Shown here: positions 23,787 through 31,783 of the stretch, in pieces
Layout: each line of letters opens with the position of its first letter
Numbering within the stretch: the stretch's first letter is position 1
NCBI GenBank assembly: GCA_040216555.1
Contig: JAVJOW010000024.1
Span: 168,874 to 232,873, forward strand
Reading direction: 5' to 3'
DNA: 64,000 bases
Origin: Arenibacter sp040216555
GTDB taxonomy: Bacteria > Bacteroidota > Bacteroidia > Flavobacteriales > Flavobacteriaceae
Position numbers and translations under genes: made by a program
The notes under the pieces: generated by a model
The model's database searches: none
Told to the model about the DNA's origin: nothing
Seen by the model: the letters and a program-made list of their open reading frames with translations, nothing else

Positions 23787-25763
23787 TTATTGCTTGGTCT
23801 TTAGCCCATTATGGCTGTACAAATAATTAGCTGCCTGATAAAATGCTATGGTGGTGTTCAAATAATTCTTATCTGTAGGGATTAGGGTCAGGTTATTATT
23901 CGTGGAATCCCATTCGTAAAAGTTGGCCTTTTTTTGATCTCCCAAAACCATTACTTTGTTTCCTTTTAAAAGCCCCAATTTTCTATAATTGCCAATAAAC
24001 GCCCTTTCGTCCTCCTGTTTCATAGTAAAGATATCTTTTCCGAACAAATTACTGGTGTAGTCCCAGTTTAATAACGAAAATATCGTGGGAAACATATCTA
24101 TTTGGGAACAAAGTTTACTTATTTTTTGTGGCGCTACATCCTGTAGATTACAGATCATGGCGGGAATGTGGTAATTTTTAATGTCCAATTCCCCTCTTCC
24201 CGCGCTGCTGGCACAATGATCGCTCATGATTACAATTGCGGTATTTTTAAACCAAGGCCTGGTCTTGGCAATTTTCAGGAATTGGGCTATGGCATAATCG
24301 GTATATTTTATGGCTCCTTCCCGGCTGGTACCAGAGGGAATATCAATTTTGCCTTCTGGATAGGTGTAGGGTTTGTGATTGGAGGTGGTCATCACAAAAT
24401 CGAAAAAGGGTTCGCTGTTTTCATGGGCCAAATCGGCTTCCTTGATCACCTTTCTATAAATGTCCTCATCACAGACTCCCCAGGCATTTTCAAAAGTTAC
24501 TTCGTCATCCTCAATATTGGTTCTGGTGGTTTTTATTTCCTTGTCCAGTAAAAAACCTCTGCCCCTATCCACGATATTAAATCCGTTGCCGCCAAAGTAA
24601 GTGTTCATATTATCAAAATAACCATCTCCGCCATAAAAGAAATTACGATTATACCCCATGTTTTTAAATACCTCGCCGATAGTAAATAATCCTGTATTGT
24701 CCGTTCTCTTTACAATACTTCTTCCTTGGGTAGGGGGAATGGACAAGGTTATGGCTTCCATGCCACGCACGGTTCTAGTACCAGTGGCATAAAGGTTTGT
24801 AAAAAATATGCCGCTATTGGCCAGACTATCCAAGGTTGGCGTAATGTTGTAATCCCCGCCCAACGTATTTAAATATTTGCCGCTCAAACTTTCGATACAA
24901 ATAAAAATAATGTTCGGTTTAAGAGGCTTGACAAGAGAATCCGTATTGGTTATAGTTCTCAATATGGAGTGGTCCTTTGGGTTTAAAAAAGTTGCCCTTT
25001 CATTTTGGTAGGATGCTTTTACCAGGTCAAAGGCCTTGTCGGTATTTATAGTATTATAAAAATCGTCGAAAGAAAGTTCGTTATTCCTGAATGCGGCAAA
25101 AAAGGAATAGATTCCGGCCTTGGACAATTCGTTGTTGTACCTGTTGGTAAATTGTTCCGCCTGTTTGTTCTTGAAAAATAAGCCCGAAATAATAGCAATA
25201 GACAGAACGATAAGGAAGGGCAAAAACTTGGCCTTAAAGGGGGTGGTGCTATTAAATGTTTTGGTAAATGCCGCTTTTTTGTAGGTAATAAAGATCAATA
25301 CCCCAACGGCAATTAAAATCAGGCCGACCAAATAAGGGATGGGATAGGATTCGTTGATGTTTTTGACCACCTCGTAGGAGTAGACCAAATAATCTACCGC
25401 AATAAAATTGAACCGATTTTTAAATTCGTCCCAAAAAGTGATTTCTGCAAAGAATGAAAACAGGAATATTATTAAGCCTATGGTATAAGCAAAATAGGTG
25501 ATTAATTTATCTACAGTACTTCCATAGAATTTTTTGGGTATCAACAGTAAATATAGCGAGTAGGGCAGCGCAAAGAAGGAAATGGTACCTAGATCGAACA
25601 AAAACCCGAGACCAAAGGTGGTGAGTAGTGTTGTGATGGAGGTATCAATTTCTCCAAAGCTCCAAAATAAAAATACGATTCTCACTAAAAAGGACAGTAC
25701 AAGGAAAATGGAGATAAAGGTTTTTAACAATGCAAATCGGTCGGGGAATATTTTTTGCCACAT
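23787..25763 (-). CDS. LTA synthase-family phosphotransferase (sulfatase fold)
   Basis: A 658-residue membrane enzyme. About five hydrophobic helices lie within residues 12-200, followed by an extracytoplasmic alkaline-phosphatase/sulfatase-fold domain. The metal and nucleophile region is FICIESLSG (E291) with YATGTRTVRGMEA (~325-337, catalytic Thr), and VIMSDHCAS carries further metal ligands. Gram-positive relatives transfer glycerophosphate from phosphatidylglycerol, and Gram-negative ones decorate periplasmic glycans or lipids. The acceptor here is unknown. It leads the operon with the DAG kinase under operator site 25802-25821. Confidence 0.88.
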   Translation of the reverse strand: MWQKIFPDRFALLKTFISIFLVLSFLVRIVFLFWSFGEIDTSITTLLTTFGLGFLFDLGTISFFALPYSLYLLLIPKKFYGSTVDKLITYFAYTIGLIIFLFSFFAEITFWDEFKNRFNFIAVDYLVYSYEVVKNINESYPIPYLVGLILIAVGVLIFITYKKAAFTKTFNSTTPFKAKFLPFLIVLSIAIISGLFFKNKQAEQFTNRYNNELSKAGIYSFFAAFRNNELSFDDFYNTINTDKAFDLVKASYQNERATFLNPKDHSILRTITNTDSLVKPLKPNIIFICIESLSGKYLNTLGGDYNITPTLDSLANSGIFFTNLYATGTRTVRGMEAITLSIPPTQGRSIVKRTDNTGLFTIGEVFKNMGYNRNFFYGGDGYFDNMNTYFGGNGFNIVDRGRGFLLDKEIKTTRTNIEDDEVTFENAWGVCDEDIYRKVIKEADLAHENSEPFFDFVMTTSNHKPYTYPEGKIDIPSGTSREGAIKYTDYAIAQFLKIAKTRPWFKNTAIVIMSDHCASSAGRGELDIKNYHIPAMICNLQDVAPQKISKLCSQIDMFPTIFSLLNWDYTSNLFGKDIFTMKQEDERAFIGNYRKLGLLKGNKVMVLGDQKKANFYEWDSTNNNLTLIPTDKNYLNTTIAFYQAANYLYSHNGLKTKQ

Positions 25764-25786
25764 TTTTAATTATGTAAGATAAGGTT

Positions 25787-25821
25787 TAAAATTAGCTTAA
25801 AAATCTAAGGGAAATTTAAAG
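25787..25821 (-). promoter_or_regulatory. Direct-repeat operator and -7 box of the LTA-synthase-like operon
   Basis: On the minus strand CTTTAAATT-TC-CCTTAGATT (25821 to 25802), 7 bases, then TAATTTTA (25794-25787, one mismatch to TAnnTTTG). The start codon follows 23 bases later. Same spacing as the sites at 29660 and 31686. Confidence 0.7.
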
Positions 25822-25994
25822 TTAGCGGTATTGGAGCGTTTATCATCAATTTATTCTCCTTTGATTCCAAAAGAATTTTCAATAAGCGATTTTAAAGTGG
25901 GTTTTGTTAAGGAAAGGATATGGTTCTACTTTAGATTTTAACAAGAATTCAGGATTAGTTTTGACACAAAAGTATTATTTAAATCTATTGGAAG

Positions 25995-26762
25995 TTGAAA
26001 TTTAGTCGTTTGGTATTCTTAGTATCTCTATTCTTAATGTGTGTTGTAACACCTGTTGTTGCCCAGCAATCAAGTCCTGATAGTATAGCATTTTCCAATA
26101 GGTATAAGTTGAAATACCAAAGCATGATTATCCCCGTTTCCCTAATTACATATGGTGTCGTAGGCATTGAAAGTGATGGGTTAAAGGTGGTTAATTCGGA
26201 GGTTAAGGAAGAGGTGAATGAACATATTGATCGCAAAATAACCATCGATAATTTCTCCCAATATGCCCCGGCCTTTTCGGTATATGGGTTAAACCTGTTA
26301 GGGATAAAAGGGGAGCATGATTTTAAGGACAGAGCCATAATTCTTGCTACCTCATATGTCATAATGAGCACAACTACCTTGGCGTTAAAGGCGATAACAA
26401 AAGTAAAAAGACCAGATGGCAGTTCCTTAAATTCCTTTCCCTCAGGACATACGGCAACGGCTTTTATGGGTGCGGAATTTCTATATCAGGAATACAAGTC
26501 GGTTTCTCCATGGATCGGTGTTGCTGGTTATTTAGTTGCAACCGGAACAGGGATGTTTCGGGTCTATAATGACAGGCATTGGCTTACCGATGTTGTTGCT
26601 GGTGCCGGGATTGGTATATTAAGTACTAAAATTGCCTATTGGGTAATGCCTTCTATTAGAAATAAAATTTTTAAAAGAGGACGCGAATCTACATCAAATG
26701 TATTCTTAGCGCCCTTTTATTCCCAGGGAGATTTTGGATTGTTATTTACTGCTGCTTTCTAA
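25995..26762 (+). CDS. PAP2-superfamily phosphatase (2)
   Basis: A 255-residue protein with a signal peptide (residues 1-24, ending VVAQQ) and the PAP2 motifs KVKRPDG, SFPSGHTATAFMGAEF and FRVYNDRHWLTDVVAG. The start is taken as the TTG at 25995 because it supplies a complete signal peptide. It diverges from the LTA-synthase-like operon, and the 231-base gap carries the operator for the other strand. A lone CTTTAGATT half-site lies at 25929-25937, which is not enough to place this gene in the same regulon. Confidence 0.83.
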   Translation: MKFSRLVFLVSLFLMCVVTPVVAQQSSPDSIAFSNRYKLKYQSMIIPVSLITYGVVGIESDGLKVVNSEVKEEVNEHIDRKITIDNFSQYAPAFSVYGLNLLGIKGEHDFKDRAIILATSYVIMSTTTLALKAITKVKRPDGSSLNSFPSGHTATAFMGAEFLYQEYKSVSPWIGVAGYLVATGTGMFRVYNDRHWLTDVVAGAGIGILSTKIAYWVMPSIRNKIFKRGRESTSNVFLAPFYSQGDFGLLFTAAF

Positions 26763-26771
26763 TTATTTATA

Positions 26772-27137
26772 TTATCCAAAACAACGGATGAAAAGGTAGC
26801 CTGCGTAACACTGCTTTTTTGGGTTATGAAAATATGTACAACCACCTTTGGTGAAACCGCTGGAGACTTGCTTTTCATGAGACCGAATATAGGTTATGGC
26901 CTGAGTTCCGTTATATTGCCCGGAATTTAGTTGATGATATTGGTATTTCAATTACAAACAAAAAAATTCTTTCCTGTAATTATTTCTACTAGTACCGCTG
27001 GTACTCCCATTTCGGATTATATGGATAGAATCAGTGGGCGATTATCCCGCAGATGATTCGGGATTATTGGTTCCTCGGCTGTGCTACTTTCAGTTTTGTT
27101 CACTTTAATAGTAAATGAGCTAAATCGACAGCAATAG
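26772..27137 (+). pseudogene. Decayed COG4705-type membrane-anchored protein
   Basis: One continuous frame, aligned with ACA at 26781, reads FWVMKICTTTFGETAGDLL, then GYGLSSVIL, then VIISTSTAGTPISDYMDR, and IIGSSAVLLSVLFTLI. This is the typical pattern of the COG4705 repeat membrane proteins (TTxGETxxD and STxGTxISDxxD). In-frame stops interrupt it at 26928-26930 (TAG) and 27054-27056 (TGA), and it ends at 27135. Only about half of a normal protein is present. No frameshift is needed, so decay appears recent. Confidence 0.75.
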
Positions 27138-27193
27138 ATTGCTTAATTACGATTAGGTCTCATTGAATTTTAGAATTGGCCGGTTAAGTAACA

Positions 27194-29617
27194 CTAAAAT
27201 TTATACTTAAATCCGACTCTTATGATCTGTGTTTCATAATAATTTTCATAGGAAGCGCTAAAGCCTTCTCCAACAATTTTTTGTCTCAGGCCAAAGGTGT
27301 TAAAAATGTCCGAGGCGGAGAGGGTAAATTCTGCATGGCCTTCCCAAACTATTTTCTTTAGACCGGAATCAATCGAGGATCGGGACAGTTGTTTGCCTTG
27401 GGGAATATTCTTTTCGGAGTAATACAGCCCAGTAAGCTGCAGGGTCCAATTTGCGGGCAGGGTAATTTCATTGTTAATTTTAAAATCACCTGCATTATCG
27501 GAAGATTTTTCAATAGAAAATGGTCTCACATAGGGGAATAGCAAAGTGCCGGTATAGTGGTCTATGTGGTTTACATACCAATTTAAACTGGCGGAAAGTT
27601 TCCAATTTTTGGTAATATCCTGACTCATCAGCAATTCGATACCCGTGTTGGTGGCATAACCCGTATTTTGATATATTTTGTTTACAATGTCATAATCCGG
27701 GTTGGATTCGTCCAAGCTAAAAATACGCATATATTGATCTTTTATCATTCTGTGGTAGAGGGCAGAAAAAAGGGAGCCCGTTCCCCAGCTGTATTTATGG
27801 GCCACCTCCATGGCGTCCGTAAATTGGGGACGTAAATACGGATTGCCCACTTTTAAAAGTTCCGGATCATCATATTTGGGAAAAATGCGCAGTTCGGGTT
27901 CGCCAGGTCGATCTACCCGTCTATTATAAAACAAGGATAACCTGTTATGATCATTTAATTTATAGGTAAAGCGCAAACTGGGGAAAAGTTCAAAATAATT
28001 GTAGGCGTCGTTGTTCTGGTAATAGTTGTTGGCCGGGTCTATGTCGTAAAATACATCAGTATGTTCTGCACGCAAGCCGGCTTCAATATCATATTTTTCC
28101 TTTTCCAGCAAATAGTTGGTATAAAGGGCGTAGAGGTTTTCTCCCCAGTCGGAAAAGGTACCCATATCAGGATATATAATACTATTATTTCCCGGAGTTA
28201 TAGTGTACTCCACCGGCAACCTTCTGATTCTTACTTTGGATCCCAATTCTATTTTCCCATGCTTAAAAGCTCTGGAGTAGTCTGCAGATAGGCTGGTCGT
28301 ATGCTCAATGGCCAAAATATTGGTGGCATCCCGTCCGACCCTTATGGCAGAACTGTCGTTCAGGAAATAGCTTTCATCTTCCAGCCCCCTGGTATATTGG
28401 GCATTTGCGCTAAGGGTATGGCCTATCTTCGAAAATTTATGTTTGTAATTTACGGCGACATTTATATAACTTGTAACCTCTTCCTCCTGCCAATTGTAAT
28501 ACCTTTCCCGGCTATCTGTGTCCAAATTTGTAAAAGCAACCTGTGAAGTGTCTATGTGCTTTTCGCGGTCGTACATACCCGAAACCGTTATAGCATCATT
28601 TTCATTTAGTTCCCAATCTATGCCCCCATTAATAATGGCACGGAATTGTCTACGGTTTTCCGGCACCTGTGATATGATATTTTTGCCGTTGTCATAGTGT
28701 CTCGTGGTAAATTCGTTATTCGGTAGGGCCTCCTGCAAAATAAATTCCGACAGTAAAAAATAGTTTAATTTATTGGCCTTGTAGTTGAAATTTAGACTGG
28801 GAATAAGTTTGGGGTTAAGGGAATAGGATCCAAGATCGGTTCTGGAATCCTCCTTCTTTTTGCCCAATGCCCCCAAACCAAAGGAGAGTCCGGCATCCCC
28901 ATTAAATCCTGTCTTTTTTTCCTTTTTATAAATGATATTGACGATTCCGGCGAAACCATTGGCGTCATATTTGGCCGATGGATTATTGATTATCTCTATT
29001 TTTTCAATATTGGCCGCAGGGATATTGCCCAATCCCTTCTGATTGCCAAATCCGGTAAGACTGGATTGTTTTCCGTCTATTAAAATAACGACCTTGTCAC
29101 TTCCCCGAAGTATTACCTTTCCGTCCTGATCAAAGGTTACCCCGGGCATGGTTTTCATGGCATCCAGTACAGAGCCCCCAGATTGTGCAATATTGTCACT
29201 TAGATTAAAGGATTTTTTATTCAATTCAGCATTGGTAGTGGCCTGTTTTCCTGTAACCTCTATTTCATTCAACATTTCGGCGTCCGGGGATAATTCTACC
29301 CGACCCAGATCAAAAACGAGATTAAGTCCACTGGTGGTGAATTTTTGTGAGGTGGAAGCATATCCTATATAGGTAAAATATATGGTGTAGGTGCCAACAG
29401 GGATATTTTCGATAAAAAATTTTCCATCATCTTCCGTAATACCTCCAGTTACCAAAGAATTATCGGGAAAATGGTTGACCGCAACATTTGCAAATGGCAT
29501 TGGTTCTTTGGTGGAGGCGTCTAGCAATTGCCCTGTGATACTTATCGATTTTTGGGCAGAAACAATAGAAAGACCAAAAAGTATAAATGTTAATAAGAAG
29601 TTGGTATTCTTGATCAT
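27194..29617 (-). CDS. TonB-dependent receptor-like outer membrane protein (2)
   Basis: An 807-residue outer-membrane protein. It has a signal peptide (~1-21, ending VSAQKS), a CarboxypepD_reg-like domain (SITGQLLDASTKEPMPFANV, ~25-110), a plug (GGSVLDAMKTMPGVTFDQDG, then EKIEIINNPSAKYDANGFAG, ~145-230), and a beta-barrel closing with QIIRVGFKYKF, a proper aromatic C-terminus. It lies just downstream of the two-component system and has its own operator copy (29660-29679). It may bring in, or sense at the outer membrane, the molecule linked to that system. Confidence 0.9.
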   Translation of the reverse strand: MIKNTNFLLTFILFGLSIVSAQKSISITGQLLDASTKEPMPFANVAVNHFPDNSLVTGGITEDDGKFFIENIPVGTYTIYFTYIGYASTSQKFTTSGLNLVFDLGRVELSPDAEMLNEIEVTGKQATTNAELNKKSFNLSDNIAQSGGSVLDAMKTMPGVTFDQDGKVILRGSDKVVILIDGKQSSLTGFGNQKGLGNIPAANIEKIEIINNPSAKYDANGFAGIVNIIYKKEKKTGFNGDAGLSFGLGALGKKKEDSRTDLGSYSLNPKLIPSLNFNYKANKLNYFLLSEFILQEALPNNEFTTRHYDNGKNIISQVPENRRQFRAIINGGIDWELNENDAITVSGMYDREKHIDTSQVAFTNLDTDSRERYYNWQEEEVTSYINVAVNYKHKFSKIGHTLSANAQYTRGLEDESYFLNDSSAIRVGRDATNILAIEHTTSLSADYSRAFKHGKIELGSKVRIRRLPVEYTITPGNNSIIYPDMGTFSDWGENLYALYTNYLLEKEKYDIEAGLRAEHTDVFYDIDPANNYYQNNDAYNYFELFPSLRFTYKLNDHNRLSLFYNRRVDRPGEPELRIFPKYDDPELLKVGNPYLRPQFTDAMEVAHKYSWGTGSLFSALYHRMIKDQYMRIFSLDESNPDYDIVNKIYQNTGYATNTGIELLMSQDITKNWKLSASLNWYVNHIDHYTGTLLFPYVRPFSIEKSSDNAGDFKINNEITLPANWTLQLTGLYYSEKNIPQGKQLSRSSIDSGLKKIVWEGHAEFTLSASDIFNTFGLRQKIVGEGFSASYENYYETQIIRVGFKYKF

Positions 29618-29644
29618 TTTGGTAGTCAGAATTCAATTTTGCCC

Positions 29645-29679
29645 GAAAAGTAAGGGAGTAATCTAAAGAGAATTTAAAG
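29645..29679 (-). promoter_or_regulatory. Direct-repeat operator and -7 box of the receptor gene
   Basis: On the minus strand CTTTAAATT-CT-CTTTAGATT (29679 to 29660), 7 bases, then TACTTTTC (29652-29645, one mismatch to TAnnTTTG). The ATG lies 27 bases further. Confidence 0.7.
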
Positions 29680-29688
29680 CCCGATGAC

Positions 29689-30975
29689 TTAGCTCGACAA
29701 TTTCATTGTGGACGTGGTGGAGCCAAAATCTATAGAAAAACAGTGATGCTCCTTTATGTAGGCGTAAGTAATGTCGTAACCGTAAAGGTCACATATTTTC
29801 TTAACTATGGCAAGACCCAGTCCGGTCGATTTAAATTCCTTATTTTCCCTGTAAAACCTTGTAAAAAGCTGTTGCGGATTGGCAATGGAAGTGGCGCCAT
29901 AATTGTAGACGGAAAGAACCATGTTCTTCGCCTCTATATTTATGGGTTTTCCATGAGAACTGTGTTTTATGGCATTGGAAATGATGTTATTGCATAATAT
30001 TTCCGCCAAATAAGGGTCCATATTGGCCATGATGTTACTGGTTTTTTCGTAGGTTAAGCTAATCGTGGAAATCTCATTAAAATTGGAAATGATTTGGGCT
30101 ATTAAATGGGTGATATCAATACTTGCCCTGTGCGTAAACTGGTGGTTCTCCAACTTGGTCAACAATGCCAAGCGTTTATTTAATTGTGTTAGTCGCTGTA
30201 TGTCTTTTTGTATGGACGCCAACTGGTTAAATTGTATCTCGGTTACCGATTGGCCATTAATTATATTTTCAATTTTGGCCTGTATAATGGCCAAGGGGGT
30301 CTGTAGTTCGTGGGAAACATCTTCTGTATATTGCTTTAAATTTTCATAATCATCACGTACTTTACCGGTTAACTGGGAAATTTCTTTGTTTAATTCGGAA
30401 AACTCCAGGATTTCACTGTCCAATAGTTGTAAAGGTTCTTTGGACAATAATGAAAACTTTTTCATTTGCTCCAAATTATGAAAGAACGGATTCCATATTT
30501 TTTTGTTATTGGATTTGTTCAGGTAGAATTGGAAAACAAAGACCAAGAGTATTATGACCATATAGGAAAGAATAATGGCCCATAAAATTTGGTTGGTTTC
30601 CACGACAAGGACGCGCACGGATATCTTATACGATTTACTGTTGATGCTTTTATAGGTAGAAAGTTCCCTGAACAACTCCATTTCATCTTGGGAAGGATCG
30701 AAGATAACTGTGTCCTTGGTAAAAGCTGTTTTTAATTCGTCTACTTCATTAATCTCTATTATGGGGGCCAAAGAACTGGGGTGTTGCCCTGCCAATAGTG
30801 CATTTTCTATTCTAGCTTCTGCGGAAAATAATTCTTCTTCTACCTCCTTTTCAAGCAACCATCGTACATAAAAGAATAGGGCAATGGTACTAAGGACCAT
30901 CAATAGCATGCTCGCCCAAAGAAATGATTTGGACGCTTTTCGCAATAAAGGTATTTTTATGTTCTTTTTGGCCAA
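29689..30975 (-). CDS. Sensor histidine kinase
   Basis: A 428-residue inner-membrane kinase. Helices are at ~19-40 and ~130-152, enclosing a ~90-residue periplasmic sensor region without a recognisable domain. The HisKA dimerisation domain carries phospho-acceptor H222 in EDVSHELQTPLAII; the HATPase_c domain shows NNIISNAIKHS (N box) and GLGLAIVKKICDLYG (G box). It lies 3 bases after the response regulator, its cognate partner. Confidence 0.93.
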   Translation of the reverse strand: MAKKNIKIPLLRKASKSFLWASMLLMVLSTIALFFYVRWLLEKEVEEELFSAEARIENALLAGQHPSSLAPIIEINEVDELKTAFTKDTVIFDPSQDEMELFRELSTYKSINSKSYKISVRVLVVETNQILWAIILSYMVIILLVFVFQFYLNKSNNKKIWNPFFHNLEQMKKFSLLSKEPLQLLDSEILEFSELNKEISQLTGKVRDDYENLKQYTEDVSHELQTPLAIIQAKIENIINGQSVTEIQFNQLASIQKDIQRLTQLNKRLALLTKLENHQFTHRASIDITHLIAQIISNFNEISTISLTYEKTSNIMANMDPYLAEILCNNIISNAIKHSSHGKPINIEAKNMVLSVYNYGATSIANPQQLFTRFYRENKEFKSTGLGLAIVKKICDLYGYDITYAYIKEHHCFSIDFGSTTSTMKLSS

Positions 30976-30978
30976 GTT

Positions 30979-31653
30979 TTATTCTTCTGTGAATTTATAA
31001 CCACTTCCGTAGGCTGTCTTGATGTATTTTGCGCCTTCGGACGTTAATTTTTTTCGTAGGTTGTTGATATGGACATATATAAAATCGAAATTATCTGCCA
31101 GATCGCTGTTGTCCCCCCAGAGATGTTCTGCTATAATTTCTTTGGAGAGGATCCTGTTTTTATTGGTAATAAAGAAAAGCAATAAATCGTATTCCTTGCG
31201 CGTCAGGGTCAAAGGTTTGTCAAGGACATAGGCCGATTTTGCTCCTGTATCTACCCTTATTTCATTAAATACAATGTTTTCATCACCGCCAAATTTGCCC
31301 CTTCTCAAAACAGCCTTAATCCGCGAATTAAGCTCTGCCAAATGAAAAGGCTTGGTTATGTAATCATCTGCTCCCAAATCCAGACCTTCAAGTTTATCGC
31401 TTAAGGAATTATTGGCCGAAATAATGATCACACCCGTTTTTTTCTTTTCCTTTTTTAAATGTTTTAAGACTTCCAGACCGCTGCCGGTGACCAAATTAAC
31501 ATCCAGGATAATTACATCATAATCGTATAGGGATACTTTGTAAATGGCCTCCTCATAATTGGAAGCACATTCGCAAACATTCCCATCCCTTTCCAAATAG
31601 GTGACAATGGATTGTTGTAAGGAAATTTCGTCCTCTGCAATTAATAGTTTCAT
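30979..31653 (-). CDS. OmpR/PhoB-family response regulator
   Basis: A 224-residue regulator. The receiver domain has acidic residues in LLIAEDE, phospho-acceptor D51 (VIILDVNLVTGSG), the conserved Thr region GVIIISANNS and Lys in ITKPFHLAEL. The C-terminal winged helix shows LTRKEYDLLLFF and HINNLRKKL ... IKTAYGSGYKF. Such regulators bind direct repeats with about 11-bp spacing. A repeat of exactly that kind lies before this gene (31686-31705) and before three other transcription units nearby, so autoregulation and a local regulon are likely (inference). Confidence 0.94.
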   Translation of the reverse strand: MKLLIAEDEISLQQSIVTYLERDGNVCECASNYEEAIYKVSLYDYDVIILDVNLVTGSGLEVLKHLKKEKKKTGVIIISANNSLSDKLEGLDLGADDYITKPFHLAELNSRIKAVLRRGKFGGDENIVFNEIRVDTGAKSAYVLDKPLTLTRKEYDLLLFFITNKNRILSKEIIAEHLWGDNSDLADNFDFIYVHINNLRKKLTSEGAKYIKTAYGSGYKFTEE

Positions 31654-31670
31654 CCAGAAAAAATAATAAA

Positions 31671-31705
31671 CAAAGTTACACCTTAAATCTAAGCTGAATT
31701 TAAAG
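31671..31705 (-). promoter_or_regulatory. Direct-repeat operator and -7 box of the two-component operon
   Basis: On the minus strand CTTTAAATT-CA-GCTTAGATT (31705 to 31686), 7 bases (TAAGGTG), then a perfect TAACTTTG box (31678-31671). The ATG of the response regulator is 17 bases downstream. Clearest of the four sites. Confidence 0.75.
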
Positions 31706-31762
31706 TTTGTCCTACTTAAAATTCTTTATATTGGCCTTAACACCCACTTTGTACATTCTACG

Positions 31763-31770
31763 TATCTTTG
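31763..31770 (+). promoter_or_regulatory. -7 box of the TPR gene
   Basis: TATCTTTG fits TAnnTTTG, 13 bases before the TTG start at 31784. This implies a very short leader. Confidence 0.5.
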
Positions 31771-31783
31771 AAAAAAAGAATCT

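Noticed and set aside
25929..25937. CTTTAGATT before PAP2 gene 2 as a fifth regulon operator
   Set aside because: Only one half-site matches; no second 9-mer at the 11-bp period and no -7 box 7 bp downstream.
29689..30975. Antisense frames of 80-130 codons opposite the kinase, receptor and protease genes
   Set aside because: They mirror strong coding genes and show no family features.
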